NCBI RefSeq assembly: GCF_000002985.6 | Contig: NC_003279.8 | Coordinates: 4,526,001-4,590,000, forward strand | Length of the DNA: 64,000 nt | DNA from: Caenorhabditis elegans | Lineage: Eukaryota; Nematoda; Chromadorea; Rhabditida; Rhabditidae | Reading direction: 5' to 3' | Part shown: positions 11,832 to 24,477 of the stretch, piece after piece | Layout: each line of letters begins with the position of its first letter | How positions within the stretch are numbered: position 1 is the stretch's first letter | Made by a program: the position numbers and the translations under genes | Notes under the pieces: generated by a model | Databases searched by the model: none | The model's input: only the letters and a program-made list of their open reading frames with translations | What the model was told of the DNA's origin: nothing

Positions 11832-13707
11832 TCAAAACATAAAAGCAATTGAAACAATTAATAGAACAAAGTAGCTTCCATAGGCGGACATTGAGCTCTG
11901 AAAAAGACAATTTTTATTTTCTATAATATTTCCAGTAAAGCATTCACTCACCTTTACTTTAAGCTTGAGCTCCTCATGCATAATATCCAAATCACCACGT
12001 ATCGACAATCGGAATTCATCATTTTCATGAACTTTATCGATTAAAAGACTTGTCCGATAACAATAAGAAATCGTGGATAATGGATCACTTCGATGTTTTA
12101 GAGTTGTTCTTTGTGACAGAGAAGTGACTGCAAATCTTGAAGAAGCTTTTTCCGGAGTGATGATTCCGTCGGTTGTGTGCCAAAAAACTTCTGGACGCGG
12201 ATTGGCGCACACCTGGAAATTAAAGGAAATGCTAATAACATTTGGCGACAAACAGTATTTTCAAACATTTTTAATTATTTTTGCCGGTTTTGTCATTTTG
12301 AAGAATTTTTCATAATTTTTAAGTCGAAATAATGTCTAAAACATTTAGTGAAAAGTGAGCAGGTGTTTTTTATTTGCTCGACGGATTTGCTGCCAAATAC
12401 CTATCGAGACCCATGACTCGGGGGCGGAGCGTTTTCAATTGGCCGTGGCCGAAACAGCACCTCTAAACTAATTTCTCCATTTTTGTCGCGTTGTAGACTA
12501 CTGGAAATGACTTTCACTGGTTCAATTCCAACTACATTAATTGCAAATTCGGAGCTGAATGCTCTGTATCTCTGCTCGTGATGATTGGGAATTGTGGCCG
12601 CACATTTGTAGGTTCCACTCATTTTCAGAGAATTCATTCGTACTTCACAATTTGATTCCACAATTATTTCTTCTTTTCTGCAAAATAAAGAAATTATTTA
12701 GCAGTCTGGCTGAAAGAACTCACTGGCAATTCTTGTGCTCTTCTTTTTTGGCACACGGAAATTCACGCCATTGTGCATTTACACTGTCTGATGGGCGGAA
12801 CATCCATTGAATTTGAACGGGTTGTGGAAGGGAAGTGAACGAGCAGTAAAGCTTCGCTACTCCGCTGTTGAGCTGGAAATTTTAGACAATAAATTTATTT
12901 GTATTGCTTTTATACATCCGAGGTATAACTTTATAAAAATCTCCTCATCTGAATTATTGGGTTTATTGCTCAAAATTGTTTTCTTCAAAATACCAAGAAA
13001 TCATAAAAATGCAATTTTTCTTTAAGAGTTCCACGATCCGTCAGATTTGTTAAATTTGAGTAGGAAGTTTTGATTTTAAGAATAAATATTTAAAAATATT
13101 TATATTCAAAATAGAGAAAAAGGAACCAGTTAAATACGAAGAGTCTGCGTCGGAAAAGGGCGTGGTTTAGAGACTAATAATGCAAATTAGAAAATTTAAA
13201 GTTCAAAAATAAATTGAAAATTTTTTACAAACTAATTTTTTTGATTTATTTTGTGATATATCGAGTGCGCGGAAATTGCCAGAATGCCCAAACCCTTAAG
13301 TTAAACATTTTAGTAAAAAATATGTAGTTAGGATTTTTGATAGTAGCGGCTCCTGGGGCTTCACCTATAAAAGTGTCGGTTGGAAATTTGGATTGGAAAT
13401 TTGTGTAAAATTGATTTTGTCTGACAAGGATTAGAAATTTGTGCGAAAAATTACGAAAAATTGCAGCCAGTTCCTAATTAACTTAAAATAAATCTCACTG
13501 CATAAGTGCCCAACGTCGAGGATTTCGTCTCATTTTTCAGCCAAACTCCACACGGTAGTGGGTATCCATCCTGAAAAATATAAAATAACTTAACTTCACT
13601 AAGATCAGTCTCAAACTCACAGGTGTACACGTGGATTCGCAAGAGTTATCCGCTCGAGAGAAGGTAGATGTGGTGAGAAGGAGAGCAACAACTGGTATAT
13701 ATATCAT
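11832..13707 (-). CDS. Secreted or membrane-attached two-Ig-domain protein
   Basis: Minus-strand exons 13621-13707, 13499-13570, 12724-12872, 12461-12677, 11952-12212 and 11832-11897 join in phase to 283 residues. The start MIYIPVVALLLTTSTFSRA is a signal peptide. Ig domain 1 has Cys63 (KLYCSF) and Cys128 in the classic YKC context. Ig domain 2 has Cys177 in EVCANPRPEVFW and Cys226 (SYCYR), 49 residues apart, as expected for an Ig fold. The last 20 residues are hydrophobic (SYFVLLIVSIAFMF), so the protein is probably GPI-anchored or has a short membrane anchor. It could act in cell adhesion or neuronal surface recognition, like other small worm Ig proteins, but I cannot name it. The exon 4 donor (GTGCTG at 12460) was chosen because reading on meets a stop and because it restores the Ig cysteine motif. 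A polypyrimidine-AG acceptor lies just upstream of the ATG. Confidence 0.85.
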
Positions 13708-14348
13708 TTAACAAGTTGAAAACCTAAAAAAAAACAAAATTCTACCAACTATTAGGATGACTTTTAATTTAAATTTGGTTATTCAGAAAAAAATTACGAT
13801 TTCAAAACTTTTCAGTGCTCAGCAAAAAGAGCATTCTTCTAAAAAAAAAAGGAAAATTTGATCAGTTGAGAAGAATGACAACATTAGTACCAAATGTACA
13901 GTAGAAAACAATGTTTATGGTCAAAACTGAAAAATATTTCCTTTTTCTCTTCCAAAAGACGAAAAAAAAACATTATTTTCAATATGTGTATAGTGTATAG
14001 AACTATTTATTCTTTCTTATCAACACAAACATTTCCAAATTTCCATCATTTTAATCAATTTCAATTGATAGAAACTAAAAAATTAACTGATTATTCTGTG
14101 TGTGGTGGCGGCAGCGTTGTTTGTTTGCCGCATTAAATTTTCAAAAATATTTCAGAAAATTCAATATTATTTCGTTTTGCCGAGTAACTATTGCATCAAA
14201 GTTTTCAGATATTTTGTTTCGATTGGGAAGAACATACACATTATACATATTTATTCACCGAAAAAAAAAACACACACTGCCGTTGAAACCACTGCTTGAT
14301 ATGAAATCACTGCTTGATATCAAAAAATTTTCAACATCCTGCTAAACT
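13708..14348. other. Intergenic, no gene seen
   Basis: This is AT-rich sequence between the Ig gene and the satellite block. Only short open frames occur, and none has a recognisable domain or a splice pattern that extends it. Confidence 0.5.
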
Positions 14349-17300
14349 AAAATATATTCCAAAACTTTTCTAAAATCCGCCGCAGTGCCATTTTTCTGAA
14401 ATCCGCCGCAATGCCATTTTTCTAAAATCTGCCGCAACGTCATTTTTCTGAAATCCGCCGCAATGCCATTTTTCTAAAATCCGCCGCAATGCCATTTTTC
14501 TAAAATCCGCCGCAATGCCATTTTTCTGAAATCCGCCACAATGCCATTTTTCTGAAATCCGCCGCAATGCCATTTTTCTAAAATCCGCCGCAATGCCATT
14601 TTTCTAAAATCCGCCGCAATGCCATTTTTCTGAAATCCGCCGCAATGCCATTTTTCTGAAATCCGCCGCAATGCCATTTTTCTAAAATCCGCCGCAATGC
14701 CATTTTTCTAAAATCCGCCGCAATACCATTTTTCTAAAATCTGCCGCAACGTCATTTTTCTGAAATCCGCCACAATGCCATTTTTCTAAAATCCGCCGCA
14801 ATGCCATTTTTCTAAAATCCGCCGCAATACCATTTTTCAAAAATCCGCCGCAATGCCATTTTTCAAAAATCCGCCGCAATGCCATTTTTCTGAAATCCGC
14901 CGCAATGCCATTTTTCAAAAATCCGCCGCAATGCCATTTTTCTAAAATCCGCCACAATGCCATTTTTCTGAAATCCGCCGCAATGTCATTTTTCTAAAAT
15001 CCGCCGCAATGCCATTTTTCTAAAATCCGCCGCAATGCCATTTTTCTAAAATCCGCCGCAATGCCATTTTGATAAAATCCGCCGCAATACCATTTTTCTA
15101 AAATCTGCCGCAATGCCATTTTTCTGAAATCCGCCGCAATGCCATTTTTCAAAAATCCGCCGCAATGCCATTTTTCTGAAATCCGCCGCAATGCCATTTT
15201 TCTAAAATCCGCCGCAATGCCATTTTTCAAAAATCCGCCGCAATGCCATTTTTCTAAAATCCGCCGCAATGTCATTTTTCTAAAATCCGCCGCAATGCAA
15301 TTTTTCTAAAATCCACCGTAATGCCATTTTTCTGAAATCCGCCGCAATGCCATTTTTCAAAAATCCGCCGCAATGCCATTTTTCTAAAATCCGCCGCAAT
15401 ACCATTTTTCTAAAATCCGCCGCAATGCCATTTTGATAAAATCCGCCGCAATGCCATTTTTCTAAAATCCGCCGCAATGCCATTTTTCTGAAATCCGCCG
15501 CAATGCCATTTTTCTAAAATCCGCCGCAATGCCATTTTTCTAAAATCTGCCGCAACGTCATTTTTCTGAAATCCGCCGCAATGCCATTTTGATAAAATCC
15601 GCCGCAATGCCATTTTGATAAAATCCGCCGCAATGCCATTTTTCTAAAATCCGCCGCAATGTCATTTTTCTGAAATCCGCCGCAATGCCATTTTGATAAA
15701 ATCCGCCGCAATGCCATTTTTCTAAAATCCGCCGCAGTGCCATTTTTCTGAAATCCGCCGCAATGCCATTTTTCTAAAATCCGCCGCAATGCCATTTTTC
15801 TAAAATCCGCCACAATGCCATTTTTCTGAAATCCGCCGCAATGTCATTTTTCTAAAATCCGCCGCAATGCCATTTTTCTGAAATCCGCCGCAATGCCATT
15901 TTTCTAAAATCCGCCGCAATGCCATTTTTCTGAAATCCGCCGCAATGCCATTTTTCTAAAATCCGCCGCAATGCCATTTTTCTAAAATCCGCCGCAATGC
16001 CATTTTTCTAAAATCCGCCGCAATGCCATTTTGATAAAATCCGCCGCAATGCCATTTTTCTAAAATCCGCCGCAATGCCATTTTTCTAAAATCCGCCGCA
16101 ATGCCATTTTTCTAAAATCCGCCGCAATGCCATTTTTCTAAAATCCGCCGCAATGCCATTTTTCTAAAATCCGCCGCAATGCCATTTTGATAAAATCCGC
16201 CGCAATACCATTTTTCTAAAATCTGCCGCAATGCCATTTTTCTGAAATCCGCCGCAATGCCATTTTGATAAAATCCGCCGCAGATGTCATTTTTCTAAAA
16301 TCCGCCGCAATGCCATTTTTCTAAAATCCGCCGCAATGCCATTTTTCTGAAGAGTCCGCCACAATGTCATTTTTCTAAAATCCGCCGCAATGCCATTTTT
16401 CTAAAATCCGCCGCAATGTCATTTTTCTAAAATCCGCCGCAATGCCATTTTTCTGAAATCCGCCGCAATGCCATTTTTCTGAAATCCGCCGCAATGCCAT
16501 TTTGATAAAATCCGCCGCAATGCCATTTTTCTAAAATCCGCCGCAATACCATTTTTCTAAAATCTGCCGCAACGTCATTTTTCTGAAATCCGCCACAATG
16601 CCATTTTTCTAAAATCCGCCGCAATGCCATTTTTCAAAAATCCGCCGCAATGCCATTTTTCAAAAATCCGCCGCAATGCCATTTTTCAAAAATCCGCCGC
16701 AATGCCATTTTTCAAAAATCCGCCGCAATGCCATTTTTCTAAAATCCGCCGCAATGTCATTTTTCTAAAATCCGCCGCAATGCCATTTTTCTAAAATCCG
16801 CCGCAATGCCATTTTTCTAAAATCCGCCGCAATGCCATTTTTCTAAAATCCGCCGCAATGCCATTTTTCTGAAATCCGCCGCCATGCCATTTTTCCGAAA
16901 TCCGCCGCAATGTCATTTTTCTAAAATTCGCCGCAATGCCATTTTTCTGAAATCCGCCGCAATGCCATTTTTCTGAAATCCGCCACAATGCCATTTTTCA
17001 AAAATCCGCCGCAATGCCATTTTTCTGAAATCCGCCGCAATGCCATTTTTCTGAAATCCGCCGCAATGCCATTTTTCTGAAATCCGCCGCAATGCCATTT
17101 TTCCGAAATCCGCCGCAATGTCATTTTTCTAAAATCCGCCGCAATGCCATTTTTCTGAAATCCGCCGCAATGCCATTTTTCTAAAATCCGCCGCAATGCC
17201 ATTTTTCTGAAATCCGCCGCAATGTCATTTTTCTGAAATCCGCCGCAATGCCATTTTTCTAAAATCCGCCGCAATGCCATTTTGATAAAATCCGCCGCAA

Positions 17301-18847
17301 TGCCATTTTTCTGAAATCCGCCGCAATGCCATTTTTCTAAAATCCGCCGCAATGCCATTTTGATAAAATCCGCCGCAATGTCATTTTTCTGAAATCCGCC
17401 ACAATGCCATTTTTCAAAAATCCGCCGCAATGCCATTTTTCTGAAATCCGCCACAATGCCATTTTTCTAAAATCCACCGCAATGTCATTTTTCAAAAATC
17501 TGCCGCAATGTCATTTTTCTAAAATCCGCCGCAATGCCATTTTTCTGAAATCCGCCGCAATGCCATTTTTCTAAAATCCGCCGCAATGCCATTTTTCTAA
17601 AATCTGCCGCAACGTCATTTTTCTGAAATCCGCCACAATGCCATTTTTCTAAAATCCACCGCAATGTCATTTTTCTGTAATCCGCCACAATGCCATTTTG
17701 ATAAAATCCGCCGCAATGCCATTTTTCTAAAATCCGCCGCAATGCCATTTTTCTAAAATCCGCCGCGATGCCATTTTTCTAAAATCTGCCGCAACGTCAT
17801 TTTTCTGAAATCCGCCACAATGCCATTTTTCTAAAATCCACCGCAATTTTATTTTTCTGAAATCCGCCGCAATTCCATTTTTCTAAAATCCGCCGCAATG
17901 CCATTTTTCAAAAATCCGCCGCAATGCCATTTTTCTGAAATCCGCCCCAATGCCATTTTTCTAAAATCCGCCGCAATGCCATTTTTCTGAAATCCGCCAC
18001 AATGCCATTTTTCTAAAATCCGCCGCAATACCATTTTTCTGAAATCCGCCCCAATGCCATTTTTCTAAAATCCGCCGCAATGCCATTTTTCTAAAATCCG
18101 CCGCAATGCCATTTTTCTAAAATCCGCCGCAATGCCATTTTTCTGAAATCCGCCGCAATGCCATTTTTCTGAAATCCGCCGCAATGCCATTTTTCTAAAA
18201 TCCGCCGCAATGCCATTTTTCTAAAATCCGCCGCAATACCATTTTTCTAAAATCTGCCGCAACGTCATTTTTCTAAAATCTGCCGCAACGTCATTTTTCT
18301 GAAATCCGCCGCAATGCCATTTTTCTAAAATCCGCCGCAATGCCATTTTTCTGAAATCCGCCGCAATGCCATTTTTCTGAAATCCGCCACAATGCCATTT
18401 TTCTAAAATCCGCCGCAATGCCATTTTTCTGAAATCCGCCACAATGCCATTTTTCTGAAATCCGCCGCAATGCCATTTTTCTGAAATCCGCCACAATGCC
18501 ATTTTTCTGAAATGCGCCGCAATGCCATTTTTCTGAAATCCGCCACAATGCCATTTTTCTAAAATCCGCCGCAATGCCATTTTTCTGAAATCCGCCGCAA
18601 TGCCATTTTTCTGAAATCCGCCGCAATGCCATTTTTCTGAAATCCGCCGCAATGCCATTTTTCTAAAATCCGCCGCAATGCCATTTTTCTGAAATCCGCC
18701 GCAATGCCATTTTTCTAAAATCCGCCGCAATGCCATTTTTCTGAAATCCGCCGCAATGCCATTTTTCTAAAATCCGCCGCAATGCCATTTTTCTAAAATC
18801 CGCCGCAATGCCATTTTTCTGAAATCCGCCGCAATGCCATTTTTCTA
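14349..18847. repeat. 26-bp tandem satellite array (about 172 copies)
   Basis: The unit is AATCCGCCGCAATGCCATTT plus TTCTAA or a variant, period 26 bp. Variants change the junction (TTTTTCTAAAA, TTTTTCTGAAA, TTTTGATAAAA, TTTTTCAAAAA) and single bases (GCCACAATG, TCTGCCGCAACGTC). The first unit is preceded at 14349-14361 by AAATATATTCCA, the same 12-mer that forms the array at 22877. Because 26 is not a multiple of 3, the minus strand reads through all three frames of the repeat and gives spurious periodic open frames (MALRRILEKWHCGGF...). These have no gene features. Confidence 0.97.
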
Positions 18848-21805
18848 ATGTGGCTTCCCACTATATTTGACTCTCTGTGGCTTCACCGATTATTTTACTC
18901 TCTGTGGCTTCACCGATTATTTTACTCTCTGTGGCTTCACCGATTATTTTACTCTCTGTGGCTTCCCACTATATTTTACTCTCTGTGGCTTCACCGATTA
19001 TTTTACTCTCTGTGGCTTCACCGATTATTTTACTCTCTGTGGCTTCACCGATTATTTTACTCTCTGTGGCTTCCCACTATATTTTACTCTCTGTGGCTTC
19101 CCACTATATTTTACTCTCTGTGGCTTCCCACTATATTTGACTCTCTGTGGCTTCCCACTATATTTTACTCTCTGTGGCTTCCCACTATATTTTACTCTCT
19201 GTGGCTTCACCGATTATTTTACTCTCTGTGGCTTCACCGATGATTTTACTCTCTGTGGATTCACCGATTATTTTACTCTCTGTGGCTTCACCGATGATTT
19301 TACTCTCTGTGGCTTCACCGATTATTTTACTCTCTGTGGCTTCACCGATTATTTTACTCTCTGTGGCTTCACCGATGATTTTACTCTCTGTGGCTTCACC
19401 CACTATATTTTACTCTCTGTGGCTTCACCGATTATTTTACTCTCTGTGGCTTCCCACTATATTTTACTCTCTGTGGCTTCCCACTATATTTTACTCTCTG
19501 TGGCTTCACCGATTATTTTACTCTCTGTGGCTTCCCACTATATTTTACTCTCTGTGGCTTCCCACTATATTTTACTCTCTGTGGCTTCACCGATGATTTG
19601 ACTCTCTGTGGCTTCACCGATGATTTTACTCTCTGTGGCTTCACCGATGATTTTACTCTCTGTGGCTTCCCACTATATTTTACTCTCTGTGGCTTCACCG
19701 ATGATTTTACTCTCTGTGGCTTCACCGATGATTTTACTCTCTGTGGCTTCACCGATGATTTTACTCTCTGTGGCTTCCCACTATATTTTACTCTCTGTGG
19801 CTTCCCACTATATTTTACTCTCTGTGGCTTCCCACTATATTTTACTCTCTGTGGCTTCCCACTATATTTGACTCTCTGTGGCTTCCCACTATATTTTACT
19901 CTCTGTGGCTTCCCACTATATTTTACTCTCTGTGGCTTCACCGATTATTTTACTCTCTGTGGCTTCACCGATTATTTTACTCTCTGTGGCTTCACCGATT
20001 ATTTTACTCTCTGTGGCTTCCCACTATATTTTACTCTCTGTGGCTTCCCACTATATTTTACTCTCTGTGGCTTCACCGATTATTTTACTCTCTGTGGCTT
20101 CACCGATGATTTTACTCTCTGTGGATTCACCGATTATTTTACTCTCTGTGGCTTCACCGATGATTTTACTCTCTGTGGCTTCACCGATTATTTTACTCTC
20201 TGTGGCTTCACCGATTATTTTACTCTCTGTGGCTTCACCGATTATTTTACTCTCTGTGGCTTCCCACTATATTTTACTCTCTGTGGCTTCACCGATTATT
20301 TTACTCTCTGTGGCTTCACCGATTATTTTACTCTCTGTGGCTTCACCGATTATTTTACTCTCTGTGCTTCACCGATTATTTTACTCTCTCGATTATCTGT
20401 ACTCTCTGTGGCTTCCCCGTATATTTTACTCTCTGTGGCTTCCCACGATATATTTTACTCTCTGTGACTTCACCGATTATTTTACTCTCTGTGGCTTCCC
20501 ACTATATTTGACTCTCTGTGGCTTCACCGATTATTTTACTCTCTGTGGCTTCACCGATTATTTTACTCTCTGTGGCTTCACCGATTATTTTACTCTCTGT
20601 GGCTTCCCACTATATTTTACTCTCTGTGGCTTCCCACTATATTTTACTCTCTGTGGCTTCCCACTATATTTGACTCTCTGTGGCTTCCCACTATATTTTA
20701 CTCTCTGTGGCTTCCCACTATATTTTACTCTCTGTGGCTTCACCGATTATTTTACTCTCTGTGGCTTCCCACTATATTTTACTCTCTGTGGCTTCCCACT
20801 ATATTTTACTCTCTGTGGCTTCCCACTATATTTTACTCTCTGTGGCTTCCACTATATTTTACTCTCTGTGGATTCACCGATTATTTTACTCTCTGTGGCT
20901 TCACCGATTATTTTACTCTCTGTGGCTTCACCGATTATTTTACTCTCTGTGGCTTCACCGATTATTTTACTCTCTGTGGCTTCCCACTATATTTTACTCT
21001 CTGTGGCTTCCCACTATATTTTACTCTCTGTGGATTCACCGATTATTTTACTCTCTGTGGCTTCACCGATTATTTTACTCTCTGTGGCTTCACCGATGAT
21101 TTTACTCTCTGTGGCTTCACCGATTATTTTACTCTCTGTGGCTTCCCACTATATTTTACTCTCTGTGGCTTCCCACTATATTTTACTCTCTGTGGCTTCC
21201 CACTATATTTTACTCTCTGTGGCTTCCCACTATATTTTACTCTCTGTGGATTCACCGATTATTTTACTCTCTGTGGCTTCACCGATTATTTTACTCTCTG
21301 TGGCTTCACCGATGATTTTACTCTCTGTGGATTCACCGATTATTTTACTCTCTGTGGCTTCACCGATGATTTTACTCTCTGTGGCTTCACCGATGATTTT
21401 ACTCTCTGTGGCTTCACCGATTATTTTACTCTCTGTGGCTTCACCGATTATTTTACTCTCTGTGGCTTCCCACTATATTTTACTCTCTGTGGCTTCCCAC
21501 TATATTTTACTCTCTGTGGCTTCACCGATGATTTTACTCTCTGTGGCTTCACCGATTATTTTACTCTCTGTGGATTCACCGACTATTTGACTCTCTGTGG
21601 CTTCACCGATTATTTTACTCTCTGTGGCTTCACCGATGATTTTACTCTCTGTGGCTTCACCGATTATTTTACTCTCTGTGGCTTCACCGATTATTTTACT
21701 CTCTGTGGCTTCCCACTATATTTTACTCTTTGTGGCTTCCCACTATTTTTTACTCTCTGGCTTCCCAGTATTTTTTACTCACTGGCTTCCCACTATATTT
21801 TACTC
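18848..21805. repeat. 27-bp tandem satellite array (about 109 copies)
   Basis: The 27-bp unit begins CTCTGTGGCTTC and exists in two main forms. One continues ACCGATTATTTTACT, with an ACCGATGATTTTACT variant, and the other continues CCACTATATTTTACT. The forms are interspersed in runs that look like higher-order blocks; for example, the stretch around 19200-19400 recurs around 20060-20240. The junction with the 26-bp array at 18847 is abrupt. The period is divisible by 3 and the unit lacks stops, so long open frames (up to 570 codons) appear in several frames; these are artefacts. Confidence 0.97.
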
Positions 21806-22016
21806 TAGAATAAAAAACTTATCACTACTTTGATTTACTCGATCAAAAGATCATTTTTGATCAAGTATAGAACTGTTGAAATTGATTTTACACCGCCATA
21901 CAGCGATATTACGAGCAGTGAGTCAAAAATCAGAGTTCTCTTCTAATGGTTTTCATTTAGATTTGGAAGAATTGTAAAAAAGTTTGAGGAGTACGAAGAG
22001 TTTTCAGTCAATGAGC
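21806..22016. other. Unique spacer between oppositely oriented satellites
   Basis: About 210 bp of non-repetitive AT-rich sequence separate the forward 27-bp array from its inverted counterpart. It includes the small palindrome GATCAAAAGATCATTTTTGA followed by TC. I see no gene. Confidence 0.7.
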
Positions 22017-22519
22017 GGCCACAGAGAGTAAAAAATACTGGAAAGCCAGAGACTAAAATATAGTGGGAAGCCAGAGAGTAAAAAATACTGGGAAGCCAGA
22101 GAGTAAATAATACTGGACAGAGAGTAAAATATAGTGGGAAGCCACAGAGGGAAGCCACAGAGAGTAAAATATAATGGGAAGCCACAGAGAGTAAAATAAT
22201 CGGTGAAGCCACAGAGAGTAAAATAATCGGTGAAGCCACAGAGAGTAAAATATGGTTGGAAGCCACAGAGGGAAGCCACAGAGAGTAAAATATGGTTGGA
22301 AGCCACAGAGGGAAGCCACAGAGAGTAAAATATAGTGGGAAGCCACAGAGAGTAAAATATAGTGGGAAGCCACAGAGAGTAAAATAATCGGTGAAGCCAC
22401 AGAGAGTAAAATATAGTGGGAAGCCACAGAGAGTAAAATATAGTGGGAAGCCACAGAGAGTAAAATAATCGGTGAAGCCACGGAGAGAAAATAATCGGTG
22501 AAGCCACAGAGAGTAAAAT
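22017..22519. repeat. 27-bp satellite family in inverted orientation
   Basis: Units on the plus strand read GAGAGTAAAATATAGTGGGA then AGCCACA, or GAGAGTAAAATAATCGGTGA then AGCCACA. They are the reverse complement of the array at 18848-21805. Several units are truncated (GGAAGCCACAGAGGGAAGCC). Together the two arrays form a very large inverted repeat with a loop of about 210 bp. Confidence 0.95.
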
Positions 22520-22688
22520 ATTCTAATTTTTATTTTTATTTTTATTTTTATTTTTATTTTTATTTTTATTTTTATTTTTATTTTTATTTTTATTTTTATT
22601 TTTATTTTTATTTTTATTTTTATTTTTATTTTTGTTTTTATTTTTATTTTTATTTGTGTTTTTATTTTTATTTTTATTTTTATTCTCA

Positions 22689-22719
<31 letters not shown>

Positions 22720-22870
22720 ATTTATTTATTTATTTATTTATTTTTAATTTTAATTTTAATTTCAATTTTAATTTTAATTTTAATTTCAATTTTAATTTTA
22801 ATTTCAATTTTATTTTTATTTTTATTTTTATTTTTTATTTATTTTTTATTTTTATTTTTTATTCTCATTT
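22520..22870. repeat. (TTTTTA)n simple repeat with TTTA and TTTTAA variants
   Basis: About 200 bp of TTTTTA hexamers is followed by TTTA tetramers and then TTTTAATTTCAA-type units. It directly abuts the inverted satellite. The long aromatic open frames here (FYFYFYFY, FNFNFNFN) are artefacts of simple sequence. Confidence 0.95.
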
Positions 22871-22876
22871 TTACCA

Positions 22877-22962
22877 GAATATATTCCAGAATATATTCCA
22901 AAATATATTCCAGAATATATTCCAGAATATATTCCAAAATATATTCCAGAATATATTCCTTA
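22877..22962. repeat. 12-bp tandem repeat (AATATATTCCAG, about 7 copies)
   Basis: There are seven units of AATATATTCCAG or AATATATTCCAA. The same 12-mer occurs once immediately before the 26-bp satellite at 14349-14361, so it brackets the whole satellite block. Confidence 0.9.
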
Positions 22963-24180
22963 TTGATCTTACGAAAACCTGAAACATGAAACTAGATTAG
23001 AAATGACCTATCTAACTGTTATACGGCTACAGTCCATTTTTAGCAGGCTTGGTTTCAGGGACCTGTCGTCCTCACACGAAGCTGGTTTTTGGCGCCTATA
23101 TGGAAGCCCTGTCTGCCTCATGCCTTTACCAATTTTCTATGAAATCTCCGGAGTTCGGTGTTTGCACTGTTAATTATAAGTTTATCATTTCAATTAATTT
23201 TTTGAAAATTCAATTCTAAAAACTTCAAGGTTCACGGTCATTCTGGCAATAGGCACACCATTTTTTTTATTGGATAAAATAGAAAATAGTGTCATTAGAG
23301 GTAATTTGAAATTTTAGAATCTGAAATTTTCAGACTCGATTCTTAAAATCAATGAAATGACGGATCTTTGTCAAGTTCGTCCTTTTTATTTTCTTGAGCA
23401 AACTACAAACTTTTTGGCATAGCCCATCAAATCACATCATTTCAAATTTTTCATATTTAGTCACTTTCCTTCAAAATAACAAAACCCACACACTTTCCCA
23501 CAACTTTTTCCATTTTTTGGCCAACCAAAAAAAAAAGTTTCAAGTTTTTGGACTTTTGTTGGCACAAATGTGTCAGTCCATATTTCTTCAAAACTGCCCC
23601 ACCGCCGCCGTCCGTCTCAGTGGGCGTCGACTCTTATCGATAGACTCCTGGGACCATTCACATGAAGCTCACCACACCGAAAAAGCCCAGCCTTCTTCTT
23701 TCTGAGACTTATCCTCTTCATTTTCTACGTTTTCCCCAAACGACTCGTGAGGGGACAATGAATGCCACCGCCGTGTGTTCTGCAAGATTTTTGGAATTTT
23801 TTTTCTGAAAAAAATTTTTTTGTTCGGAAAAGCGGAAATCGGAATCTCCATTTTGGTAAGTCTATGTCTTCACGCAGACCCCAAGACACCTGCATGCTTG
23901 CCTAGCTAGCTAGAAGCAGGTCTAGGCGTAGGTAGGCGGATGCTCAAACAAAGGTAGGAAAGTGTTTTAGTTGTAAACTTGATTGACTCGTAGGCACATA
24001 AACATGAATATATTCGATGTTAACGAAATGTATGGGTACATTAAAAACTCAGTTCATCTAATTGTTTTTGCCAAATTGAAATTCAAATTGCCTGAAAAAA
24101 AAACACTTCTTCAAGCCAACAAGTGTTATCCTAAAAAATTATGCGATTTCCATTGAACTTTTCAGTTTCTTTTATGTTCG
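22963..24180. other. Intergenic region upstream of TMEM26-like gene
   Basis: No gene is evident. The stretch at 23560-23780 is richer in GC (CCACCGCCGCCGTCCGTCTC) and may include promoter sequence of the downstream plus-strand gene. GTAGGTAGGC-type dispersed repeats occur at 23890-23945. Confidence 0.4.
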
Positions 24181-24234
24181 AGCCTAACTAAGCCTAAGCC
24201 TAAGCCCAAACCTAATAGTAAGCCTAAACCTAAT
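24181..24234. repeat. Interstitial telomere-like repeat
   Basis: AGCCTAAGCCTAAGCC and degenerate neighbours (AAACCTAATAGTAAGCCTAA) match the C. elegans telomere hexamer TTAGGC on the minus strand. About two exact and several imperfect units are present. Confidence 0.75.
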
Positions 24235-24477
24235 AAGTTTTGTGAAAACATCAAAAAAATAATTTTTTTTGTAACTTTATAATTGAAATTAAAACAAAAT
24301 AATATCGATTACAAAGAAGGAGAAAATTTTCAAATATTACAAAAAACGCATTTTAATTTTAATTTTTTTTTTAACTTTCGTAAATCGACGTGGGATACAA
24401 AAATGCTGGCTTACTATTTTCTGGCTTAGTTGTTCATTTTCTTCACTTTCAGAACTTCCTAAACCCTGCTAAGAATC

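Noticed and set aside
14370-18736. Periodic minus-strand open frames (MALRRILEKWHCGGF type)
   Set aside because: They are read directly from the 26-bp satellite, cycle through all frames and have no start context, splice sites or conservation pattern.
14349-21805. CRISPR-like appearance of the arrays
   Set aside because: The repeats are contiguous without unique spacers and the genome is animal.
18848-22689. Long open frames of up to 570 codons
   Set aside because: The 27-bp unit is divisible by three and lacks stops, so frames open on both strands by construction. The protein would be a bare repeat.
22498-22989. FYFYFYFY and FNFNFNFN frames
   Set aside because: They are translations of TTTTTA/TTTTAA simple repeats.
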